Assembly: GCA_945643635.1 (NCBI GenBank)
Contig: CALZFC010000256.1
Location: forward strand, 272,501 to 336,500
Origin: Allodiplogaster sudhausi
Taxonomy: Eukaryota > Nematoda > Chromadorea > Rhabditida > Diplogasteridae
Direction of reading: 5' to 3'
DNA length: 64,000 nucleotides
The position numbers and the translations under genes were made by a program. Shown here piece by piece: positions 44,725 through 58,200 of the stretch; position 1 is the stretch's first letter; each line of letters begins with the position of its first letter. The notes under the pieces are model-generated. The model was not told the DNA's origin. It did no database searches and worked only from the letters and a program-made list of their open reading frames with translations.

Positions 44725-47700
44725 CGAATACTTCACTCTTTCTCTACTTTGTCATGCCAAAAGCGGGAATTCTACACTGTTCATGCCCATATTATCTTAA
44801 ATCCTTCCACATTTTTGGATACACCTGGGATCTCTATGTACATATACATTTAGTGTCTTGCAACTACTAACACTAATTCTCTCTCCCTCTTTAAAATGGC
44901 TGTAGGATGGACTTTTTCATGATATTTCTGCTTTTCTCTCTACTTTGTCATGCCAAAAGCGGGAATTCTACACTGTTCAGCCCATATTATCTTAAATCCT
45001 TTGCACATTTTTGGTTACACCTGGGATCTCTATGTACATATACATTTAGTGTCTTGCAACTACTAACACTAATTCTCTCTCCCTCTTTAAAATGGCTGTA
45101 GGATGGACTTTTTCATGATATTTCTGCTTTTCTCTCTACTTTGTCATGCCAAAAGCGGGAATTCTACTCTGCTCATTCCCATTTTATCTTAAATCCTTGT
45201 ACATTTTGTGTTACACCTGGGATCTCTATGTACATAGATACATTCAGTGTCTTGCAACTACTAACACTAATTCTCTCTCCCTCTTTAAAATGGCTGTAGG
45301 ATGGACTTTTTCATGATATTTCCCGCTTTTCTCTCTACTTTGTCATGCCAAAAGCGGGAATTCTACACTGTTCATGAACATATTATCTTAAACCCTTGCA
45401 CATTTTTGGTTACACCTGTGATCTCTATGTACATATATACATTTAGTGTCTTGCAACTACTAACACTAATTCTCTCTCCCTCTTTAAAATGGCTGTAGGA
45501 TGGACTTTTTCATGATATTTCTGCTTTTCTCTCTACTTTGTCATGCCAAAAGCGGGAATTCTACTCTGCTCATTCCCATTTTATCTTAAATCCTTGTACA
45601 TTTTGTGTTACACCTGGGATCTCTATGTACATAGATACATTCAGTGTCTTGCAACTACTAACACTAATTCTCTCTCCCTCTTTAAAATGGCTGTAGGATG
45701 GACTTTTTCATGATATTTCCCGCTTTTCTCTCTACTTTGTCATGCCAAAAGCGGGAATTCTACACTGTTCATGAACATATTATCTCTCCCTCTTTAAAAT
45801 GGCTGTAGGATGGACTTTTTCATGATATTTCCCGCTTTTCTCTCTACTTTGTCATGCCAAAAGCGGGAATTCTACACTGTTCATGAACATATTATCTTAA
45901 ACCCTTGCACATTTTTGGTTACACCTGTGATCTCTATGTACATATATACATTCAGTGTCTTGCAACTACTAACACTAATTTTCTCTCCCTCTTTAAAATG
46001 GCTGTAGGATGGACTTTTTCATGATATTTCCCGCTTTTCTCTCTACTTTGTCATGCCAAAAGCGGGAATTCTACACTGTTCATGTTCATATTATCTTAAA
46101 CCCTTGCACATTTTTGGTTACACCTGTGATCTCTATGTACATACATACATTTAGTGTCTTGCAACTACTAACACTAATTCTCTCTCCCTTTTTAAAATGG
46201 CTGTAGGATGGACTTTTTCATGATATTTCCTGCTTTTTCTCTACTTTGTCATGCCAAAAGCGGGAATTCTACACTGTTCATGCCCATATTATCTTAAATC
46301 CTTCCACATTTTTGGTTACACCTGGGATCTCTATGTCCATACATACATTCAGTGTGTTGCAGCTACTAACACAAATTCTCTCTCCCTCTTTAAAATGGCT
46401 GTAGGATGGACTTTTTCATGATATTCCTGCTTTTCTCTCTACTTTGTCATGCCAAAAGCGGGAATTCTACACTGTTCATGCCCATATTATCTTAAATCCT
46501 TCCACATTTTTGGTTACACCTGGGATCTCTATGTCCATACATACATTCAGTGTGTTGCAGCTACTAACACAAATTCTCTCTCCCTCTTTAAAATGGCTGT
46601 AGGATGGACTTTTTCATGATATTTTTTTCTTTTCTCTCTACTTTGTCATGCCAAAAGCGGGAATTCTCATATTATCTTAAACCCTTGCACATTTTTGGTT
46701 ACACCTGTGATCTCTATATACATACATACATTCAGTGTCTTGCAACTTCTAACACTAATTCTCTCTCCCTCTTTAAAATGGCTGTAGGATGGACTTTTTG
46801 ATGATATTTCCTGCTTTTCTCTCTACTTTGTCATGCCAAAAGCGGGAATTCTACACTGTTCATGCCCATATTATCTTAAATCCTTGCACATTTTTGGTTA
46901 CACCTGTGATCTCTATGTACATACATACATTCAGTGTCTTGCAACTACTAACACTAATTCTCTCTCCCTTTTTAAAATGGCTGTACGATGGACTTTTTCA
47001 TGATATTTCCTGCTTTTTCTCTACTTTGTCATGCCAAAAGCGGGAATTCTACACTGTTCATGCCCATATTATCTTAAATCCTTCCACATTTTTGGTTACA
47101 CCTGGGATCTCTATGTCCATACATACATTCAGTGTGTTGCAGCTACTAACACAAATTCTCTCTCCCTCTTTAAAATGGCTGTAGGATGGACTTTTTCATG
47201 ATATTCCTGCTTTTCTCTCTACTTTGTCATGCCAAAAGCGGGAATTCTACACTGTTCATGCCCATATTATCTTAAATCCTTCCACATTTTTGGTTACACC
47301 TGGGATCTCTATGTACATACATACATTCAGTGTCTTGCAACTACTAACACTAATTCTCTCTCCCTTTTTAAAATGGCTGTAGGATGGACTTTTTCATGAT
47401 ATGCCTGCATTTTTCTCTACTTTGTCATGCCAAAAGCGGGAATTATACACTGTTCATGCCCATATTATCTTAAATCCTTGCACATTTTTGGTTACACCTG
47501 TGATCTCTATGTAAATACATACATTCAAGGTCTTGCAACTACTAACACTAATTCTCTCTCCCTCTTTAAAATGGCTGTAGGATGGACTTTTTCATGATAT
47601 TTCCTGCTTTTCTCTCTACTTTGTCATGCCAAAAGCGGGAATTCTACACTGTTCATGCCCATATTATCTTAAATCCTTCCACATTTTTGGTTACACCTGG

Positions 47701-50700
47701 GATCTCTATGTCCATACATACATTCAGTGTGTTGCAGCTACTAACACAAATTCTCTCTCCCTCTTTAAAATGGCTGTAGGATGGACTTTTTCATGATATT
47801 CCTGCTTTTCTCTCTACTTTGTCATGCCAAAAGCGGGAATTCTACACTGTTCATGCCCATATTATCTTAAATCCTTCCACATTTTTGGTTACACCTGGGA
47901 TCTCTATGTCCATACATACATTCAGTGTGTTGCAGCTACTAACACAAATTCTCTCTCCCTCTTTAAAATGGCTGTAGGATGGACTTTTTCATGATATTCC
48001 TGCTTTTCTCTCTACTTTGTCATGCCAAAAGCGGGAATTCTACACTGTTCATGCCCATATTATCTTAAATCCTTCCACATTTTTGGTTACACCTGGGATC
48101 TCTATGTACATACATACATTCAGTGTCTTGCAACTACTAACACTAATTCTCTCTCCCTTTTTAAAATGGCTGTAGGATGGACTTTTTCATGATATGCCTG
48201 CATTTTTCTCTACTTTGTCATGCCAAAAGCGGGAATTATACACTGTTCATGCCCATATTATCTTAAATCCTTGCACATTTTTGGTTACACCTGTGATCTC
48301 TATGTAAATACATACATTCAAGGTCTTGCAACTACTAACACTAATTCTCTCTCCCTCTTTAAAATGGCTGTAGGATGGACTTTTTCATGATATTTCCTGC
48401 TTTTCTCTCTACTTTGTCATGCCAAAAGCGGGAATTCTACACTGTTCATGCCCATATTATCTTAAATCCTTCCACATTTTTGGTTACACCTGGGATCTCT
48501 ATGTCCATACATACATTCAGTGTGTTGCAGCTACTAACACAAATTCTCTCTCCCTCTTTAAAATGGCTGTAGGATGGACTTTTTCATGATATTCCTGCTT
48601 TTCTCTCTACTTTGTCATGCCAAAAGCGGGAATTCTACACTGTTCATGCCCATATTATCTTAAATCCTTCCACATTTTTGGTTACACCTGGGATCTCTAT
48701 GTCCATACATACATTCAGTGTGTTGCAGCTACTAACACAAATTCTCTCTCCCTCTTTAAAATGGCTGTAGGATGGACTTTTTCATGATATTTCCTGCTTT
48801 TCTCTCTACTTTGTCATGCCAAAAGCGGGAATTCTCATATTATCTTAAACCCTTGCACATTTTTGGTTACACCTGTGATCTCTATATACATACATACATT
48901 CAGTGTCTTGCAACTTCTAACACTAATTCTCTCTCCCTCTTTAAAATGGCTGTAGGATGGACTTTTTGATGATATTTCCTGCTTTTCTCTCTACTTTGTC
49001 ATGCCAAAAGCGGGAATTCTACACTGTTCATGCCCATATTATCTTAAATCCTTGCACATTTTTGGTTACACCTGTGATCTCTATGTACATACATACATTC
49101 AGTGTCTTGCAACTACTAACACTAATTCTCTCTCCCTTTTTAAAATGGCTGTAGGATGGACTTTTTCATGATATTTCCTGCTTTTTCTCTACTTTGTCAT
49201 GCCAAAAGCGGGAATTCTACACTGTTCATGCCCATATTATCTTAAATCCTTCCACATTTTTGGTTACACCTGGGATCTCTATGTCCATACATACATTCAG
49301 TGTGTTGCAGCTACTAACACAAATTCTCTCTCCCTCTTTAAAATGGCTGTAGGATGGACTTTTTCATGATATTCCTGCTTTTCTCTCTACTTTGTCATGC
49401 CAAAAGCGGGAATTCTACACTGTTCATGCCCATATTATCTTAAATCCTTCCACATTTTTGGTTACACCTGGGATCTCTATGTACATACATACATTCAGTG
49501 TCTTGCAACTACTAACACTAATTCTCTCTCCCTTTTTAAAATGGCTGTAGGATGGACTTTTTCATGATATGCCTGCATTTTTCTCTACTTTGTCATGCCA
49601 AAAGCGGGAATTATACACTGTTCATGCCCATATTATCTTAAATCCTTGCACATTTTTGGTTACACCTGTGATCTCTATGTAAATACATACATTCAAGGTC
49701 TTGCAACTACTAACACTAATTCTCTCTCCCTCTTTAAAATGGCTGTAGGATGGACTTTTTCATGATATTTCCTGCTTTTCTCTCTACTTTGTCATGCCAA
49801 AAGCGGGAATTCTACACTGTTCATGAACATATTATCTTAAATCCTTCCACATTTTTGGTTACACCTGGGATCTCTATGTCCATACATACATTCAGTGTAT
49901 GCAGCTACCAACACAAATTCTCTCTCCCTCTTTAAAATGGCTGTAGGATGGACTTTTTCATGATATTACTGCTTTTCTCTCTACTTTGTCATGCCAAAAG
50001 CGGGAATTCTACACTGTTCATGCCCATATTATCTTAAATCCTTCCACATTTTTGGTTACACCTGGGATCTCTATGTACATACATACATTTAGTGTCTTGC
50101 AACTACTAACACTAATTCTCTCTCCCTCTTTAAAATGGCTGTAGGATGGACTTTTTCATGATATTTCTGCTTTTCTCTCTACTTTGTCATGCCAAAAGCG
50201 GGAATTCTACACTGTTCATGCCCATATTATCTTAAACCCTTGCACATTTTTGGTTACACCTGTGATCTCTATGTACATTCATACATTCAGTGTCTTGCAA
50301 CTACTAACACAAATTCTCTCTCCCTCTTTAAAATGGCTGTAGGATGGACTTTTTCATGATATTACTGCTTTTCTCTCTACTTTGTCATGCCAAAAGCGGG
50401 AATTCTACACTGTTCATGCCCATATTATCTTAAACCCTTGCACATTTTTGGTTACACCTGTGATCTCTATGTACATACATACATTTAGTGTCTTGCAACT
50501 ACTAACACTAATTCTCTCTCCCTCTTTAAAATGGCTGTAGGATGGACTTTTTCATGATATTTCCCGCTTTTCTCTCTACTTTGTCATGCCAAAAGCGGGA
50601 ATTCTACACTGTTCATGCCCATATTATCTTAAACCCTTGCACATTTTTGGTTACACCTGTGATCTCTATGTACATTCATACATTCAGTGTCTTGTAACTA

Positions 50701-53660
50701 CTAACACTAATTCTCTCTCCCTCTTTAAAATGGCTGTAGGATGGACTTTTTCATGATATTTCCCGCTTTTCCCTCTACTTTGTCATGCCAAAAGCGGGAA
50801 TTCTACACTGTTCATGCCCATATTATCTTAAACCCTTGCACATTTTTGGTTACACCTGTGATCTCTATGTACATACATACATTCAGTGTCTTGCAACTAC
50901 TAACACTAATTCTCTCTCCCTCTTTAAAATGGCTGTAGGATGGACTTTTTCATGATATTTCCCGCTTTTCTCTCTACTTTGTCATGCCAAAAGCGGGAAT
51001 TCTACACTGTTAATGCCCATATTATCTTAAACCCTTGCACATTTTTGGTTACACCTGTGATCTCTATGTACATACATACATTTAGTGTCTTGCAACTACT
51101 AACACTAATTCTCTCTCCCTCTTTAAAATGGCTGTAGGATGGACTTTTTCATGATATTTCCTGCTTTTCTCTCTACTTTGTCATGCCAAAAGCGGGAATT
51201 CTACACTGTTCATGCCCATATTATCTTAAATCCTTGCACATTTTTGGTTACACCTGTGATCTCTATGTACATACATACATTCAGTGTCTTGCAACTACTA
51301 ACACTAATTCTCTCTCCCTTTTTAAAATGGCTGTAGGATGGACTTTTTCATGATATTTCCTGCTTTTTCTCTACTTTGTCATGCCAAAAGCGGGAATTCT
51401 ACACTGTTCATGCCCATATTATCTTAAATCCTTCCACATTTTTGGTTACAATTGGGATTTCTATGTCCATACATACATTCAGTGTGTTGCAGCTACTAAC
51501 ACTAATTCTCTCTCCCTCTTTAAAATGGCTGTAGGATGGACTTTTTCATGATATTCCTGCTTTTCTCTCTACTTTGTCATGCCAAAAGCGTGAAGTCTAC
51601 ACTGTTCATGCCCATATTATCTTAAATCCTTCCACATTTTTGGTTACACCTGGGATCTCTATGTACATACATACATTTAGTGTCTTGCAACTACTAACAC
51701 TAATTCTCTCTCCCTCTTTAAAATGGCTGTAGAATGGACTTTTTCATGATATTTCTGCTTTTCTCTCTACTTTGTCATGCGAAAAGCGGGAATTCTACAC
51801 TGTTCATGCCCATATTATCTTAAACCCTTGCACATTTTTGGTTACACCTGTGATCTCTATGTACATACATACATTCAGTGTCTTGCAACTACTAACACTA
51901 ATTCTCTCTCCATTTTTAAAATGGCTGTAGGATGGACTTTTTCATGATATTTCCTGCTTTTCCTCTACTTTGTCATGCCAAAAGCGGGAATTCTACACTG
52001 TTCATGCCCATATTATCTTAAATCCTTCCACATTTTTGGTTACACCTGGGATCTCTATGTCCATACATACATTCAGTGTGTTGCAGCTACTAACACTAAT
52101 TCTCTCTCCCTCTTTAAAATGGCTGTAGGATGGACTTTTTCATGATATTTCTGCTTTTCTCTCTACTTTGTCATGCGAAAAGCGGGAATTCTACACTGTT
52201 CATGCCCATATTATCTTAAACCCTTGCACATTTTTGGTTACACCTGTGATCTCTATGTCCATACATACATTCAGTGTGTTGCAGCTACTAACACTAATTC
52301 TCTCTCCCTCTTTAAAATGGCTGTAGGATGGACTTTTTCATGATATTTCCTGCTTTTTCTCTACTTTGTCATGCCAAAAGCGGGAATTCTACACTGTTCA
52401 TGCCCATATTATCTTAAATCCTTCCACATTTTTGGTTACACCTGGGATCTCTATGTCCATACATACATTCAGTGTGTTGCAGCTACTAACACTAATTCTC
52501 TCTCCCTCTTTAAAATGGCTGTAGGATGGACTTTTTCATGATATTTCTGCTTTTCTTTCTACTTTGTCATGCCAAAAGCGGGAATTCTACACTGTTCATG
52601 CCCATATTATCTTAAACCCTTGCACATTTTTGGTTACACCTGTGATCTCTATGTACATACATACATTCAGTGTCTTGCAACTACTAAAACTAATTCTTTC
52701 TCCCTCTTTAAAATGGCTGTAGGATGGACTTTTTCATGATATTTCCCGCTTTTCTCTCTACTTTGTCATGCCAAAAGCGGGAATTCTACACTGTTCATGC
52801 CCATATTATCTTAAACCCTTGCACATTTTTGGTTACACCTGTGATCTCTATGTACATACATACATTCAGTGTCTTGCAACTACTAACACTAATTCTCTCT
52901 CCCTCTTTAAAATGGCTGTAGGATGGACTTTTTCATGATATTTCCCGCTTTTCTCTCTACTTTGTCATGCCAAAAGCGGGAATTCTACACTGTTCATGCC
53001 CATATTATCTTAAACCCTTGCACATTTTTGGTTACACCTGTGATCTCTATGTACATACATGAATTCAGTGTCTTGCAACTACTAACGCTAATTCTCTCTC
53101 CCTCTTTAAAATGGCTGTAGGATGGACTTTTTCATGATATTTCCTGCTTTTCTCTCATTCTTTGGGATGCCGAAAACTGGAATTCTACTCTGCTCATTCC
53201 CATTTTATCTTAAATCCTTGTACATTTTGTGTTACACCTGGGATCTCTATATACATACATACATTCAGTGTGTTGCAGCTACTAACACTAATTTTCTCTC
53301 CCTCTTTAAAATGGCTGTAGGCTGGACTTTTTTCATGATATTTCCTGCTTTTCTCTCTTATTTGTCATGCTAAAAACCGGGATTCAACACTGCTCATGTC
53401 AATATTATCTTAAATCCTTGTTCATTTTGGGTTACACCTGGGATCTCTATGTACATTTGGTTTCTTGCAACTACCAACTATTTCTCTCTCCCTCTTTAAA
53501 ATTTCTGTAGGCTTTACTTTTTTCATAAGATTTCCTGCTTTTTTCTCATTCTTTGGCATTCCGAAAACCATAATTCTACTCTACTCATGCCCATTTTATC
53601 TTAAATCCTTGTACATTTTGGGTTACACCTGGGATCTCTATGTACATAATGTACATTTGC
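44725..53660. repeat. 199-bp satellite array, left arm (about 45 units)
   Basis: Head-to-tail units of 199 bp. Each contains TTTAAAATGGCTGTAGGATG, GACTTTTTCATGATATTTCC, TTTGTCATGCCAAAAGCGGG, CATATTATCTTAAA.CCTT and TACATACATACATTCAGTGT. Each unit has a 65-codon Phe/Leu-rich open frame, which is only a by-product of the repeat. A subset lacks 14 bp after GGGAATTCT (185-bp units). Higher-order structure is visible: 46604-47184 recurs at 48772 (2,168 bp) and 47582 recurs at 48375 (793 bp). The last units (53130-53660) are diverged and grade into unique sequence. Confidence 0.95.
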
Positions 53661-54091
53661 ATTTTAGGAGCATCCAAAAAGATCCTTGTATACAGTTCTT
53701 ACTTTCCTGTACTTTCTGGGCTAGATCTATGTATGTAGCATCTGTCTGTAGATGTTAGTTTATGTAGGCTGGACGCTTTCTAGACTTTTCTAGGATAAAT
53801 TTCCATATTTTTAATACCTTTTTGCTGCCACAAACGGCCCATGCAGATAGGTCATGCCCAATTTTTTCATCTAAGACTTGTTAGATCTGCCCCCAAAAGC
53901 ACAAGTCTTAGATAAAAAATTGGGAAATAAATAATCTCTGTCCCTCTCTGTGTCTCTCTCTTTGTCTGTCTTTCTCTCTCTCTCTCGCTCTCACTTTACA
54001 GCGCTGTCTAAAGTGAATGTAGGAAGGACTCCTTGAATAAATTTTCATGTTTTTTATTATCCTTTTTGGTGCCAAAAACGGGCCATGCAGG
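53661..54091. repeat. Inner, non-satellite part of the left palindrome arm
   Basis: Unique sequence including AAGCACAAGTCTTAGAT and GCAGATAGGTCATGCCC, and a short CT tract. It is reverse-complemented almost perfectly at 55286-55718. Across 52923-53758 the two arms are collinear without indels; one 2-bp length difference lies in the CT tract. Confidence 0.9.
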
Positions 54092-55285
54092 TCATAGTCA
54101 CTGGAATGCAAGTACAAATCCGTGATGTGGACCAAGACAACTGGGGCATCGCCTCTGTTCGTCCAAAACGGCTCTTCTCCCTTTGGCTGTGAAGATCCAG
54201 CCGCATTTGTACGATTCGCCAGAGAATCTCGTCGTTGCGCAGCGAGCGGACATGATTCCGCTCATCGACCATCCATCGGTAGGATCACTCCCTTTTTGCC
54301 GGGTAGGATTATCTGAAAACCTTGTCGAAGGATTACGAAGATGCTCTCGAAGATAGCTGTCAGTGATCTTTCGCGAAGGGATGAATTATTAGCTTCACGG
54401 CGAGGATAAGGATGTCGAAATATTCATCTTGATTTCGACTCCGATTTAGAGGATGTTGCGTAGGCTTTTATTGACGGTTCGGAAGGACGAGGCTGAGGAT
54501 AGCGAGGATTGGCAGATGAAGAAAAAAAGATCTAAGATCTTCAATATAAGTACACACTTCTTGTTCCCCTTCCTAATAACTTTCATAGATTCACCATTGC
54601 CTCATAGCTCATCTTTACATTTTGTTGCTTTGTTACAGCCAAATCTCAACTATTCCGCGCATACGAACATTTAAAGTTACAGAACGACACGGAGGGGGTA
54701 CATTCACCCGTATATACATAAACTAATTTGAATGCCTATAGGTAACGGGCCATTACATCTTCTAAATGGGGTCAAGTCGAGTGCAAATGTGACGAAGACC
54801 AAGAATACAGAACAATCGTCGTAGATCTGCGAAGATATTGACTAAACATTGCTAATCTACCAATGATCTAATGATAACACTGACTAATCCTGACTGCCCG
54901 ACAGCAAATCGACCCGTAGTGAAGAGCCTCCTCAACCACCAGTCGTTCGGAGCAGTGCGATGTGACAAATGGGGGGGGGGGGTTTGCCTGGCAGCATGTT
55001 AAAGGAGAGACACTTATTAGCATAGCATTCGCCTCAACATAGTAAATTTGTTAATAATTTCCTTGAGTTAGAAATAAAACATTTTAAATTTCCAGCATTA
55101 TTTCCTATATTCAATTTTAGTTGATGAAATTTATGAAGAAAAAAGATTATACACAATCTATTACAGAAACATAGAAAAATCCATAACATGCTTTTGTAAC
55201 CACTCATCAGAAAAGTCGTTAAAAACAGTCGGCTGATTTCCAAGGGTAAGGAAGTCGAGAAGTCAAGAATATAGTGAAAGCAGAC
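54092..55285. other. Unique spacer of the giant inverted repeat
   Basis: A 1.2-kb single-copy spacer. A GC-rich stretch at about 54150-54300 has a plus frame reading LLPLAVKIQPHLYDSPENLV then VAQRADMIPLIDHPSV, which looks protein-like, but other frames are open as well. A second plus frame (54453 onward) has VRKDEAEDSEDWQMKKKRSK. Neither is recognised. A G run lies at 54972. The rest is AT-rich with no signal. Confidence 0.45.
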
Positions 55286-58200
55286 CCTGCATGGCCCGTT
55301 TTTGGCACCAAAAAGGATAATAAAAAACATGAAAATTTATTCAATGAGTCCTTCCTACATTCACTTTAGACAGCGCTGTAAAGTGAGAGCGAGAGAGAGA
55401 GAGAGAAAGACAGACAAAGAGAGAGACACAGAGAGGGACAGAGATTATTTATTTCCCAATTTTTTATCTAAGACTTGTGCTTTTGGGGGCAGATCTAACA
55501 AGTCTTAGATGAAAAAATTGGGCATGACCTATCTGCATGGGCCGTTTGTGGCAGCAAAAAGGTATTAAAAATATGTAAAGTTATCCTAGAAAAGTCTAGA
55601 AAGCGTCCAGCCTACATAAACTAACATCTACAGACAGATGCTACATACATAGATCTAGCCCAGAAAGTACAGGAAAGTAAGAACTGTATACAAGGATCTT
55701 TTTGGATGCTCCTAAAATGCAAATGTACATTATGTACATAGAGATCCCAGGTGTAACCCAAAATGTACAAGGATTTAAGATAAAATGGGCATGAGTAGAG
55801 TAGAATTATGGTTTTCGGAATGCCAAAGAATGAGAAAAAAGCAGGAAATCTTATGAAAAAAGTCCAGCCTACAGAAATTTTAAAGAGGGAGAGAGAAATA
55901 GTTGGTAGTTGCAAGAAACCAAATGTACATAGAGATCCCAGGTGTAACCCAAAATGAACAAGGATTTAAGATAATATTGACATGAGCAGTGTTGAATCCC
56001 GGTTTTTAGCATGACATATAAGAGAGAAAAGCAGGAAATATCATGAAAAAAGTCCAGCCTACAGCCATTTTAAAGAGGGAGAGAAAATTAGTGTTAGTAG
56101 CTGCAACACACTGAATGTATGTATGTATATAGAGATCCCAGGTGTAACACAAAATGTACAAGGATTTAAGATAAAATGGGAATGAGCAGAGTAGAATTCC
56201 AGTTTTCGGCATCCCAAAGAATGAGAGAAAAGCAGGAAATATCATGAAAAAGTCCATCCTACAGCCATTTTAAAGAGGGAGAGAGAATTAGCGTTAGTAG
56301 TTGCAAGACACTGAATGCATGTATGTACATAGAGATCACAGGTGTAACCAAAAATGTGCACGGGTTTAAGATAATATGGGCATGAACAGTGTAGAATTCC
56401 CGCTTTTGGCATGACAAAGTAGAGAGAAAAGCGGGAAATATCATGAAAAAGTCCATCCTACAGCCATTTTAAAGAGGGAGAAATAATTAGTGTTAGTAGT
56501 TACAAGACACTGAATGTATGTATGTACATAGAGATCACAGGTGTAACCAAAAATGTGCAAGGGTTTAAGATAATATGGGCATGAACAGTGTAGAATTCCC
56601 GCTTTTGGCATGACAAAGTAGAGAGAAAAGCAGAAATATCATGAAAAAGTCCATCCTACAGCCTTTTTAAAGAGGGAGAGAGAATTAGTGTTAGTAGTTG
56701 CAAGACACTAAATGTATGTATGTACATAGAGATCCCAGGTGTAACCAAAAATGTGGAAGGATTTAAGATAATATGGGCATGAACAGTGTAGACTTCCCGC
56801 TTTTGGCATGACAAAGTAGAGAGAAAAGCAGGAATATCATGAAAAAGTCCATCCTACAGCCATTTTAAAGAGGGAGAGAGAATTAGTGTTAGTAGCTGCA
56901 ACACACTGAATGTATGTATGTACATAGAGATCACAGGTGTAACCAAAAATGTGGAAGGATTTAAGATAATATGGGCATGAACAGTGTAGAATTCCCGCTT
57001 TTGGCATGACAAAGTAGAGAAAAAGCAGGAAATATCATGAAAAAGTCCATCCTACAGCCATTTTAAAAAGGGAGAGAGAATTAGTGTTAGTAGTTGCAAG
57101 ACACTGAATGTATGTATGTACATAGAGATCACAGGTGTAACCAAAAATGTGCAAGGGTTTAAGATAATATGGGCATGAACAGTGTAGAATTCCCGCTTTT
57201 GGCATGACAAAGTAGAGAGAAAAGCAGAAATATCATGAAAAAGTCCATTCTACAGCCATTTTAAAGAGGGAGAGAGAATTAGTGTTAGTAGTTGCAAGAC
57301 ACTAAATGTATGTATGTACATAGAGATCCCAGGTGTAACCAAAAATGTGCAAGGATTTAAGATAATATGGGCATGAACAGTGTAGACTTCCCGCTTTTGG
57401 CATGACAAAGTAGAGAGAAAAGCAGGAATATCATGAAAAAGTCCATCCTACAGCCATTTTAAAGAGGGAGAGAGAATTTGTGTTAGTAGCTGCAAACACT
57501 GAATGTATGTATGGACATAGAGATCCCAGGTGTAACCAAAAATGTGGAAGGATTTAAGATAATATGTTCATGAACAGTGTAGAATTCCCGCTTTTGGCAT
57601 GACAAAGTAGAGAAAAAGCAGGAAATATCATGAAAAAAGTCCAGCCTACAGCCATTTTAAAGAGGGAGAGAAAATTAGTGTTAGTAGCTGCAACACACTG
57701 AATGTATGTATGTATATAGAGATCCCAGGTGTAACACAAAATGTACAAGGATTTAAGATAAAATGGGAATGAGCAGAGTAGAATTCCAGTTTTCGGCATC
57801 CCAAAGAATGAGAGAAAAGCAGGAAATATCATGAAAAAGTCCATCCTACAGCCATTTTAAAGAGGGAGAGAGAATTAGCGTTAGTAGTTGCAAGACACTA
57901 AATCTATGTATGTACATAGAGATCCCAGGTGTAACCAAAAATGTGCACGGGTTTAAGATAATATGGGCATGAACAGTGTAGAATTTTCGCTTTTGGCATG
58001 ACAAAGTAGAGAGAAAAGCAGGAAATATCATGAAAAAGTCCATCCTACAGCCATTTTAAAGAGGGAGAGAGAATTAGTGTTAGAAGTTGCAAGACACTGA
58101 ATGTATGTATGTATATAGAGATCACAGGTGTAACCAAAAATGTGCAAGGGTTTAAGATAATATGGGAATTCCCGCTTTTGGCATGACAAAGTAGAGAGAA

